Shown here one piece after another: positions 17,009-23,718 of a DNA stretch of 64,000 nucleotides. The stretch's first letter is position 1; every line of letters starts with the position of its first letter. The translations under genes and the position numbers were made by a program. The DNA lies in contig CCFE01000021.1 in the NCBI GenBank assembly GCA_000752035.1, forward strand, positions 344,867 to 408,866, given 5' to 3'. The stretch is from Bacillus rubiinfantis (GTDB lineage: Bacteria > Bacillota > Bacilli > Bacillales > Cytobacillaceae). The notes under the pieces were generated by a model, which was given only the letters and a program-made list of their open reading frames with translations, searched no databases and had not been told where the DNA came from.

Positions 17009-17972
17009 AGTGCTTAAGTCTGGACTGCAAACTACGGTCCAAGACCAAGGAAGACGAGGATTATATGAGATTGGCATGCCTCCTTCAGGTGCGATGGATC
17101 AGTTTGCCTTTCGGGTGGCAAATATGCTTGTTGGGAATCACCCTAATGCGGCTGTGTTGGAAATGACCTATATCGGCCCTGAACTGCAATTTGAACAGGA
17201 CACACAAATCAGCTTAACGGGAGGCAATATTCCACCCAAAATTAATGGAGAGGCTGTGCCAATGTGGGAAACTCTCCAGGTAAAAGCAGGAGATATTCTG
17301 GCATTTGATTTTGTCCGCTCGGGAGCTCGAACCTATTTAGCTGTAGAGGGCGGGATTGATGTGCCGCTAGTGATGAATTCTCGTTCCACGTATACCTTAA
17401 TTGGGATTGGTGGCTTTGAAGGTAGAGCATTGGCTGCCGGTGATGTGTTGCAAACGGGTGATTTACATCAACGACGGATACCAGCAGGAACAACAATCGA
17501 TAAGACGTTCATTCCCTCTTATGGAAAAAACCATGAAATCCGTGTCGTTGTTGGCTTATGCAGCTATCGGCTGACGGAAGAAAGTAAACAAGCCTTTTTA
17601 GAAACGGAATGGACGGTTACGCCCGAAGCCAATCGGATTGGCTATCGCCATAAGGGGCAGCGCTTACAGTTTGTGGAACGGGAGCAGCCATTTGGCGCTG
17701 GCAGTAATCCCTCTAACGTAACCGATTTAGGCTATCCAATCGGTTCGATTCAAGTACCCGACGGGGTAGAGCCAATTGTGCTGTTGCATGATGCGGTAAC
17801 CGGTGGTGGCTATGCGACAGTTGCAACAGTTATCAGTACTGACCTTAATCGAATGGCGCAAATCAAAACAAATGAAAAGGTGAAATTTGTTTCAGTTAGT
17901 CTTGAGGAGGCGTTAAACATTCGCCGAGAGCGTAATGAGGTTTTAAGGGACATAGCGAATCAATTAATATAA
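17001..17972 (+). CDS. pxpC: 5-oxoprolinase subunit PxpC (KipA, biotin-dependent carboxyltransferase-like)
   Basis: This 323-residue protein belongs to the carboxyltransferase domain C-D family (KipA/PxpC, also found in urea amidolyase). Landmarks are the start IKVLKSGLQTTVQDQGRRG, GMPPSGAMDQFAFRVAN, the conserved YLAVEGGIDVPLVMNSRSTY stretch and the C-terminal GNPSN-like/PIGSIQVPDG...PIVLLHDAVTGGGYATVATVI region. It partners PxpB and PxpA to hydrolyse a cyclic amide at the cost of ATP. The eight-base overlap with pxpB shows coupled translation. A short gap with AGGAGG separates it from the biotin-carrier-like gene. Confidence 0.9.
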   Translation: MIKVLKSGLQTTVQDQGRRGLYEIGMPPSGAMDQFAFRVANMLVGNHPNAAVLEMTYIGPELQFEQDTQISLTGGNIPPKINGEAVPMWETLQVKAGDILAFDFVRSGARTYLAVEGGIDVPLVMNSRSTYTLIGIGGFEGRALAAGDVLQTGDLHQRRIPAGTTIDKTFIPSYGKNHEIRVVVGLCSYRLTEESKQAFLETEWTVTPEANRIGYRHKGQRLQFVEREQPFGAGSNPSNVTDLGYPIGSIQVPDGVEPIVLLHDAVTGGGYATVATVISTDLNRMAQIKTNEKVKFVSVSLEEALNIRRERNEVLRDIANQLI

Positions 17973-18044
17973 TAATTTTATAGATCTCTAGATAGTAAGA
18001 GACGTAAAGATAAATTCTTATAATTACATGAGGAGGGAAAATGA

Positions 18045-18281
18045 ATGTCAAAAGCAATTATTGCCCCGCTGCCGGGTGTATTTTATCGCCGACCAGCACC
18101 AGATCAGCCAGAGTTTTTTCAAGAGGGAGATCAAGTTAATCCAGGTGATATCGTTGGGTTAATTGAAATCATGAAGACGTTTTATGAGTTGAAGGCGGAA
18201 GAGACCGGAGTAATCGATAAATTTACCGCTAATAATGAGGATATTGTTGATGCCGGTCAGGAAATTGTTTTATTGAAATAA
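18045..18281 (+). CDS. Biotin/lipoyl attachment domain protein (BCCP-like), 78 aa
   Basis: This is a complete single-domain biotinyl-lipoyl protein. It has the half-barrel repeats PLPGVFYRRP and the modification site E41-I-M-K44-T, where K44 is the expected biotinylated lysine (consensus (A/E)-x-M-K). Such proteins carry CO2 for a biotin carboxylase. It lies in the middle of the pxpBC-pxpA genes, preceded by AGGAGG and followed 14 bases later by pxpA. No biotin carboxylase gene is seen in the window, so it either borrows the housekeeping AccC or does something else. Small carriers of this type are known next to PxpABC-like sets, but their task there is not established to my knowledge. Confidence 0.85.
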   Translation: MSKAIIAPLPGVFYRRPAPDQPEFFQEGDQVNPGDIVGLIEIMKTFYELKAEETGVIDKFTANNEDIVDAGQEIVLLK

Positions 18282-18295
18282 AGAGGTGATGTGGG

Positions 18296-19066
18296 ATGAT
18301 GAAGGTCGATCTCAATTGTGATATGGGGGAAAGCTTCGGGTTATATCAAATGGGAAATGATGAGGAGATGATGAAATATATTTCCTCAGCTAATATTGCC
18401 TGTGGGTTTCACGGCGGTGATCCGCATGTGATGCGGCAGACAGTCAGGCTGGCAAAGGAATATGACGTCGCCATTGGTGCCCATCCGGGATTTCCTGATT
18501 TAGTCGGATTTGGCCGGCGCTATTTGACTTGTACCGCTGAGGAAGTGAAGGATTATATTGTCTATCAGATGGGAGCCTTGAATGGGTTTGTGCAAAATGC
18601 GGGCCTAGACTTGCAGCATTGTAAACCGCATGGTGCCCTTTATATGATGGCAATGAGTGATGAAAAGCTTGCACGGGCAATTTTGGAAGGAATCGCCTCG
18701 TTCCAAGATCAGCTTATCGTATTTGCCTTGAACAATTCTGCCGTAGCCTATGAAGGGGAGAAAATGGGACTGCCTATTGCTAAGGAAGTATATGCAGACC
18801 GGGAACATACAAAAGATGGTTCGATTATCTTAACTCGTACAGGTCCGACGATTCATAGCTATGAGGAAATGGCCGAGCGTGTAGTTAAAATAGTAAGTGA
18901 GAAGAAAGTTGTGACTCCCGACGGTGAAACGGGAGATGTTGAGGTCCATACGGTATGCATTCATGGGGATACTAAGGGAGCACCAGAGCTGATTAAACTT
19001 ATTTCCCAGCGGTTAGCAGACTCGAATATAAAGGTGGAACAAGTTAAAAGGATACTATCTCTTTAA
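18296..19066 (+). CDS. pxpA: 5-oxoprolinase subunit PxpA (LamB/YcsF family)
   Basis: This 256-residue LamB/YcsF family protein is the subunit that with PxpBC makes an ATP-dependent 5-oxoprolinase. Diagnostic blocks are VDLNCDMGESFG at the N-terminus, SANIACGFHGGDP, GAHPGFPDLVGFGRR, KPHGALY and the C-terminal VHTVCIHGDT. Conserved His, Asp and Glu in these blocks form the presumed metal and substrate pocket. ATG 18296 and ATG 18299 are both possible after AGAGGTGAT. It completes the pxpB-pxpC-carrier-pxpA group, and a fresh promoter follows downstream for the next gene. Confidence 0.92.
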   Translation: MMKVDLNCDMGESFGLYQMGNDEEMMKYISSANIACGFHGGDPHVMRQTVRLAKEYDVAIGAHPGFPDLVGFGRRYLTCTAEEVKDYIVYQMGALNGFVQNAGLDLQHCKPHGALYMMAMSDEKLARAILEGIASFQDQLIVFALNNSAVAYEGEKMGLPIAKEVYADREHTKDGSIILTRTGPTIHSYEEMAERVVKIVSEKKVVTPDGETGDVEVHTVCIHGDTKGAPELIKLISQRLADSNIKVEQVKRILSL

Positions 19067-19080
19067 ATAGAAAAAACCCC

Positions 19081-19109
19081 TTGAAAATGTGTGAAAATTC
19101 AATTAAAAT
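19081..19109 (+). promoter_or_regulatory. Sigma-A promoter of the CoA-transferase leader transcript
   Basis: TTGAAA at 19081-19086, a 17-base spacer and TAAAAT at 19104-19109 form a good vegetative promoter. Transcription should begin near 19116, giving a leader of about 190 bases before the CoA-transferase start at 19307. Confidence 0.72.
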
Positions 19110-19276
19110 TAAACTAACTTCATCCTATCCGCCTGACAGCGGGAGGAAATGGGGCGTCCATGAATGTTTTTATTGAAACTGACTGATTAGCTGCCACAAC
19201 CAGCTTTTGCCGGCTGGAACTATGGAGCATACAGCCAGTCCAACTCACAATCTGTGTGTTTGGGCTGGCTTTTTCT
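19110..19276 (+). promoter_or_regulatory. Candidate orphan riboswitch/attenuator leader before the CoA-transferase
   Basis: Between a good promoter and the coding start lies a leader of about 160 bases with alternative base pairing. CCAGC (19200-19204) can pair with GCTGG (19213-19217). GGCTG (19212-19216) can instead pair with CAGCC (19232-19236). The latter bases also form the 5' arm of a strong terminator, 19233-19243 with 19260-19270, followed by a T run. Upstream, CCGC and GCGG near 19129-19142 form another small hairpin. These mutually exclusive stems are the layout of a transcription-attenuating riboswitch or protein-binding leader. It does not match a riboswitch class I can recall by eye. 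Confidence 0.55.
19233..19276 (+). terminator. Leader terminator before the CoA-transferase
   Basis: The 11-base stem (one G-U pair) of AGCCAGTCCAA with TTGGGCTGGCT is followed by TTTTT. It lies inside the leader of the gene that begins at 19307, so read-through must be controlled. Confidence 0.85.
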
Positions 19277-19306
19277 ATTGAATGAAAATCTATTGGGGGA
19301 GGTCGT

Positions 19307-20500
19307 ATGAAAGGAACAGGAGCACTAGGAGGCATTAAAGTTTTAGACTTAACAAGAGTACTGGCCGGACCGTATTGTACGATGATTCTCGCTGACTTAG
19401 GGGCAGAAGTGATAAAAGTCGAAGCCCCAGGCGGCAGTGATGAAACGCGCGGCTGGGGTCCGCCATTTCGGAACGGGGTCAGTGCTTATTATTTATGTGC
19501 CAATCGCAATAAGCGCAGTATTACTGTGAACCTTAAAACAGAGGAAGGTCGAAACATTATTCGCGCGCTTGTGAAAGAAGCAGATGTTGTGATTCACAAT
19601 TTTAAGACCGGATCAATGGAAAAATGGGAGTTAGACTATGATTCTCTAAAACCTATTAACCCGCGAATTGTTTATTGTTCTATTACCGGATTTGGAGAAA
19701 CCGGACCGGACCGTCATTTACCTGGTTACGATTATATGATTCAAGGGATGAGCGGTTTAATGAGCATAACCGGAAGTGAAGAAAGCGGGCCGATGAAAAT
19801 CGGTGTGGCGATGGTTGATATTTTAACAGGTTTGTATGCGGCAATTGCAATTGAAGCGGCATTGCTTGAAAGAGAAAAGTCGCATCAAGGGCAAAAAATA
19901 GATATGTCGCTTTTGGACACCGCAGTCAGTTCACTGGCGAATGTGGCAAGTAATTATTTAATCTCAGGAGAAGTTCCGCGGCGACTAGGCAATCACCATC
20001 CTAATATTGCACCGTATTCAACCTTTAAAGCCTTAGATGGTGAACTGATTATTGCCGTCGGGAATGATCGTCAGTTTGCTGCACTCTGTGAAGTGCTGGG
20101 GGTTCGTGAACTAGCACACGAGGAACGGTTTCATACGAATGAGTCTCGTGTGAAATATAAGCAGCAGCTGACAGCTATTTTGGAAACACAGCTGCAAGTA
20201 AAAACTGTCAATGAATGGCTGGATTTATTTTCACGTCACAACATTCCGAGTGGACCGATTGCGACCATTGATCAAGTGGTTGAGCATCCGCAAGTTGTCG
20301 CCCGGGAAATGATTGTTCCTGTGGAACATCCACAAGCAGGTTTGGTCAAACTCATCGGTTCACCTATTAAACTATCACGGACAAAGGTTAACATTGAGCG
20401 ACATCCGCCGGTAGCGGGAGAACATACCGACGAAATTCTGTTAGAGGTCGGTTTTTCACAGGAAAAAATTAACGAATTAAAGGATAACACTATCATTTAA
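19307..20500 (+). CDS. Class III (CaiB/BaiF family) CoA-transferase
   Basis: This 397-residue enzyme moves CoA between carboxylic acids. The family start is textbook: GGIKVLDLTRVLAGPYCTM, then LADLGAEVIKVEAPGGSDETRGWGPP, NRNKRSITVNLKTEEGR, and GYDYMIQGMSGLMSITG. The C-terminal part with PYSTFKALDGELIIAVGNDRQF is also typical. The start ATG 19307 follows GGGGGAGG. It sits directly before an acyl-CoA dehydrogenase (25-base gap), a pairing seen in catabolism of dicarboxylates such as glutarate or itaconate. I infer that it activates the ring-opened acid produced by the upstream enzymes. The acid is unknown. Confidence 0.92.
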   Translation: MKGTGALGGIKVLDLTRVLAGPYCTMILADLGAEVIKVEAPGGSDETRGWGPPFRNGVSAYYLCANRNKRSITVNLKTEEGRNIIRALVKEADVVIHNFKTGSMEKWELDYDSLKPINPRIVYCSITGFGETGPDRHLPGYDYMIQGMSGLMSITGSEESGPMKIGVAMVDILTGLYAAIAIEAALLEREKSHQGQKIDMSLLDTAVSSLANVASNYLISGEVPRRLGNHHPNIAPYSTFKALDGELIIAVGNDRQFAALCEVLGVRELAHEERFHTNESRVKYKQQLTAILETQLQVKTVNEWLDLFSRHNIPSGPIATIDQVVEHPQVVAREMIVPVEHPQAGLVKLIGSPIKLSRTKVNIERHPPVAGEHTDEILLEVGFSQEKINELKDNTII

Positions 20501-20525
20501 ACAAACCTTAGGAGGCAGTTAGAAA

Positions 20526-21737
20526 ATGAATTTTGAGTTTACAGAAGAACAGCAAATGTTAAGAAAAATGGTTAGAAGTTTTGTCGATAAAGAGATCATT
20601 CCTAATATGAAGGAGTGGGATGAACAAGGCAGATTTGATCCAGTCATTTGGAAGCGATTGCGTGACCTAGAGTTAATGGGCGTGTGTATTCCAGAAGAAT
20701 ACGGCGGTAGCGGCATGGACTATAATTCGTTAGCGATTGTCTGCGAGGAGTTGGAGAGAGGTGACACCGCCTTCCGGACGGCTGTGTCTGTCCATATTGG
20801 TCTTAACAGCATGACATTATTGCAATGGGGTACGGAGGAGCAAAAACAAAAATATCTTGTCCCGCAAGCAAAGGGTGAAAAAATTGGCGCCTTTGGCTTG
20901 ACTGAACCAGGGGCAGGTTCTGATGTAGCTTCACTTGTAACGACAGCTATAAAAGACGGCGATGACTATGTCCTAAATGGCTCAAAAACGTGGATTTCCC
21001 TTTGTGATGTAGCTGATCATTTTATTGTCTTTGCTTACACCGATAAGGAGAAGAAACACCATGGAATTTCTGCGTTTATTGTTGAGCGGACCATGCCTGG
21101 CTTCTCCTCAAAAGCAATCAAGGGGAAACTCGGAATCCGCTCAGGAAATACAGGGGAATTATTCTTTGATAATGTTAGGGTGCCAAAAGAAAATCTACTT
21201 GGTCAAGAGGGTGAAGGGTTTAAAATTGCAATGTCTGCTCTTGACAATGGCCGTTTCACAGTAGCAGCCGGAGCAGTTGGTCTGATTATGGCGTGCTTGG
21301 AAGAAAGTGTGAAGTATTGTGAAACACGGAAAACATTTGGTAAGGAAATTGGCCGCCATCAGCTTGTCCAGCAAATGATTGCCAATATGGAAGCCGGTTA
21401 TCAAATGAGCCGTTTGTTGGTGTATCGTGTTGGGGAGTTGAAGAATAAAGGCGTACGCAACACGCGGGAGACATCCCTTGCGAAATGGCAGGCCTGTGAT
21501 TTTGCTAATAAAGCGGCAGACGATGCCGTGCAAATCCATGGAGCTTACGGCTATTCGAGCGAATATCCAGTTGAACGATTCTTACGGAATTCAAAGGCGC
21601 CGGTTATTTATGAAGGAACACGGGAAATTCATACGATCATGCAGGCTGAATATGTACTTGGATACCGTGAGGATAAATCATTAAATAAGATGCTTCCGGC
21701 TTGGCCTTATGAAAAACAAACCGTAAAAAACAGTTAA
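20526..21737 (+). CDS. Acyl-CoA dehydrogenase (glutaryl-CoA dehydrogenase-like)
   Basis: This 403-residue flavoprotein makes a double bond in an acyl-CoA and passes electrons to electron-transfer flavoprotein. Family motifs visible are GAFGLTEPGAGSD (about residues 124-136), a second-domain KTWISLCDVADHF, the YCETRKTFGKEIGRHQLVQQ helix near the middle, and the C-terminal VIYEGTREIHTIMQ segment that supplies the catalytic glutamate in the YEGT group. That placement resembles short-chain and glutaryl-type enzymes. It follows the CoA-transferase with an AGGAGG site and is surely in the same transcript. No ETF genes are seen in this window. Confidence 0.92.
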   Translation: MNFEFTEEQQMLRKMVRSFVDKEIIPNMKEWDEQGRFDPVIWKRLRDLELMGVCIPEEYGGSGMDYNSLAIVCEELERGDTAFRTAVSVHIGLNSMTLLQWGTEEQKQKYLVPQAKGEKIGAFGLTEPGAGSDVASLVTTAIKDGDDYVLNGSKTWISLCDVADHFIVFAYTDKEKKHHGISAFIVERTMPGFSSKAIKGKLGIRSGNTGELFFDNVRVPKENLLGQEGEGFKIAMSALDNGRFTVAAGAVGLIMACLEESVKYCETRKTFGKEIGRHQLVQQMIANMEAGYQMSRLLVYRVGELKNKGVRNTRETSLAKWQACDFANKAADDAVQIHGAYGYSSEYPVERFLRNSKAPVIYEGTREIHTIMQAEYVLGYREDKSLNKMLPAWPYEKQTVKNS

Positions 21738-21773
21738 AATAATGGAGAAGCGTGAATAGAATAGGACTATTAT

Positions 21774-21806
21774 GGACTTCCCTTGTTATCCAAGGTGAAG
21801 TCCGTA
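21774..21806 (+). other. Intergenic hairpin without T tract before the aminotransferase
   Basis: GGACTTC pairs with GAAGTCC with an inner CCTTG/CAAGG stem. No T run follows (GTATTTAG), so it is more likely an mRNA processing or stability structure, or a weak attenuator, than a terminator. Confidence 0.5.
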
Positions 21807-21827
21807 TTTAGAAAAGGAGAGTGGATT

Positions 21828-23165
21828 ATGAGCCAAAATCAAGTGCAAGATACCCTTAGGGACACATTGGTAGAGCTGGATAAGCGGCATTTTATCCATC
21901 CTACTTCGTCCTTAAAACAGCAGCATACTTCTGGGGCGCCGTTTATTTTTACCGAAGGAAAAGGGGTTTATCTTACCGATATAAGCGGTAAAAAGGTGTT
22001 GGAAGGAATGTCGTCGCTTTGGAATGTGAATGTCGGATACGGAAGAAAAGAATTAGCAGAGGCAGCACGAGAACAGATGGAGAAGCTGGCATTTACCAAT
22101 TCATTTTCCTCCTTTAGTAATGAACCAGCGATTCGTCTTGCCGCAAAATTGGCGCAGATTACTCCTGGTGATCTGAATGCTGTATTCTTTACGTCAGGCG
22201 GCTCAGAATCGAATGACACGGCCTACAAATTAGTGAGACATTATTGGAAATTAAAAGGACAGCCGCAAAAAACGAAAATCATTTCGCGGAAAAAAGGCTA
22301 TCATGGCGTAAATATTGGAGCAACGAGTGCAACGGGAATTTCGCCTTTCCAAGAGATGACTTCTTCACTGGCACCAGATTTTCTCCATGTCGATCCTTTC
22401 TCCATAGAAGCATTAAAAGAATGTATTGCCCGTGAAGGTGCCGACAACATTGCCGCCTTTGTTGCTGAACCCGTTCAAGGTGCAGGCGGTGTGAATATTG
22501 CCCCAGACGGTTATTTTCAAGAGGTAAGAAAAATCTGTGATGAGCATCATATTTTGTTCATTGCTGATGAGGTTATCACTGGCTTCGGACGAACGGGGAA
22601 ACTGTTTGCTTGTGAGCATTATAATGTGGTTCCCGATGTGATGCTTCTCGCCAAAGGGATTACGAGCGGCTATATCCAGCTTGGTGCCGTGATGCTGACC
22701 GAAAGGATTCATAAAGAGCTCATCGATCTGTCGGACGGTGTCCTGCTCCATGGCTATACGTACAGCGGTCATGCAACTGCTTGTGCCGTCGCGTTAAAGA
22801 ATATTGAAATTCTTGAAAATGAAAACCTAGTGGAAAATGCACGGTTAATGGGAGAAGAGCTGTTAAAAGGCTTTAAGGCGATTCAAGCTGAGATCGCTAT
22901 TGTCGGTGAAGTGCGAGGATTAGGTCTAATCGGGGCGGTAGAGATTATCAATCCAGTCACAAACAGCAGATTTCCAACCCTACTGTCACCAAAAGTAAGT
23001 GCCGAGGCTGCGAACAGGGGCCTTATTGTGAGAACAGTAGGATTTGAGGGGATGGACACAGTCGTGTTTTCACCGCCGCTTGTCATTAACAAGCAAGAAA
23101 TAACCGAGTTGCTATCAATTCTGCGTGACTCATTATTAGCTGTGCAAAAAAATTTGGCAGATTAA
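21828..23165 (+). CDS. Class III (omega-amino acid) aminotransferase, PLP-dependent
   Basis: This 445-residue aminotransferase is of the beta-alanine/omega-amino acid:pyruvate type. GMSSLWNVNVGYG, FFTSGGSESNDTA, KGYHGVNIGATS and FIADEVITGFGRTG are family blocks, and K276 in LLAKGITSG is the PLP-binding lysine. The Asp of ADEV contacts the pyridine nitrogen. ATG 21828 follows AAAGGAG by about eight bases and is preferred to upstream in-frame codons that lie within the intergenic hairpin. Enzymes of this class take amino groups from beta-alanine, GABA or beta-aminoisobutyrate, which would fit a product of cyclic-amide opening. The donor here is not known. Confidence 0.9.
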   Translation: MSQNQVQDTLRDTLVELDKRHFIHPTSSLKQQHTSGAPFIFTEGKGVYLTDISGKKVLEGMSSLWNVNVGYGRKELAEAAREQMEKLAFTNSFSSFSNEPAIRLAAKLAQITPGDLNAVFFTSGGSESNDTAYKLVRHYWKLKGQPQKTKIISRKKGYHGVNIGATSATGISPFQEMTSSLAPDFLHVDPFSIEALKECIAREGADNIAAFVAEPVQGAGGVNIAPDGYFQEVRKICDEHHILFIADEVITGFGRTGKLFACEHYNVVPDVMLLAKGITSGYIQLGAVMLTERIHKELIDLSDGVLLHGYTYSGHATACAVALKNIEILENENLVENARLMGEELLKGFKAIQAEIAIVGEVRGLGLIGAVEIINPVTNSRFPTLLSPKVSAEAANRGLIVRTVGFEGMDTVVFSPPLVINKQEITELLSILRDSLLAVQKNLAD

Positions 23166-23175
23166 AGTGAAATTT

Positions 23176-23206
23176 GGGCCCTGCTGCCAGGCAGGAGGGC
23201 CTTTTC
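23176..23206. terminator. Bidirectional terminator between the aminotransferase and DUF3870 genes
   Basis: GGCCC with an inner CTGC/GCAG stem and GGGCC forms a GC-rich hairpin followed by CTTTTC. It lies between convergent genes. Confidence 0.75.
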
Positions 23207-23208
23207 TC

Positions 23209-23517
23209 CTATTGATGTATGGACTCATATTGTTTATATAAATCTTTCAATGCTGCGATTAAGGCATGACTGGCCTTACCTAGATAATCACTTTTTAAGT
23301 GTTCTAGCGGCACATCAATCCCGTTACGAAGGCTATGGCCTTTTAATAGTCTGGTAATGAACTCTCGGCCATGCTCGGTCGCAAGAGTACACGATGCATC
23401 AACGATCACCCCATATTGTTTATCTATTTCCGCCGTAATTGTCAATGTTTCATAAACACTTCTGGCAGCCATCCCCGTTGGCAGTTTGGCATGTCCGGCA
23501 ATAAAAATCGTATTCAT
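23209..23517 (-). CDS. DUF3870 family protein
   Basis: This 102-residue protein matches the DUF3870 pattern: an N-terminal FIAGHAKLPTGMAARSVYETL block followed by IDKQYGVIVDASCTLATEHGREFI with a conserved Asp-Ala-x-Cys-Thr core. The biochemical function is unknown to me. It is divergent from hyuA and shares with it a 200-base control region. It is convergent with the aminotransferase. Placement within the island suggests a link to hydantoinase-type catabolism, but this is only context. Confidence 0.8.
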   Translation of the reverse strand: MNTIFIAGHAKLPTGMAARSVYETLTITAEIDKQYGVIVDASCTLATEHGREFITRLLKGHSLRNGIDVPLEHLKSDYLGKASHALIAALKDLYKQYESIHQ

Positions 23518-23624
23518 CGAATCTCTCCCCCCTACAGGAAACTATATAGTTAGAATAATACAAAAAGTAACAAATTGTAAGCGGGAAAAAGGGTACTGTC
23601 ACAGGATTTTTTATAGAATAACAG

Positions 23625-23642
23625 TTTGCAAACGGTTTCAAC
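23625..23642 (+). promoter_or_regulatory. CcpA catabolite-repression (cre) box upstream of hyuA
   Basis: TTTGCAAACGGTTTCAAC fits the Bacillus cre consensus WWTGNAARCGNWWWCAWW at every constrained position except the last base. It lies 77 bases before the hyuA start, in the region shared with the divergent DUF3870 gene, and suggests repression by CcpA when preferred sugars are present. Confidence 0.68.
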
Positions 23643-23678
23643 TATTTTTTAAAAAAGATATCAATATTTAAAAAATAG
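23642..23678 (+). promoter_or_regulatory. 37-base palindrome (possible operator) before hyuA
   Basis: Perfect 12-base arms CTATTTTTTAAA (23642-23653) and TTTAAAAAATAG (23667-23678) flank a 13-base centre containing GATATC. It abuts the cre box and precedes a possible -10 (TATATT at 23683-23688). No T run follows, so an operator is likelier than a terminator. Confidence 0.6.
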
Positions 23679-23718
23679 CTAATATATTCTATTAATTAAC
23701 GTTAGGGAGGTTTTATTT

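Noticed and set aside
19110..19276. T-box, TPP, SAM, purine or guanidine riboswitch
   Set aside because: None of the conserved core motifs of these classes that I know (for example the T-box TGGNACCGCG or the TPP CTGAGA) is present in the leader.
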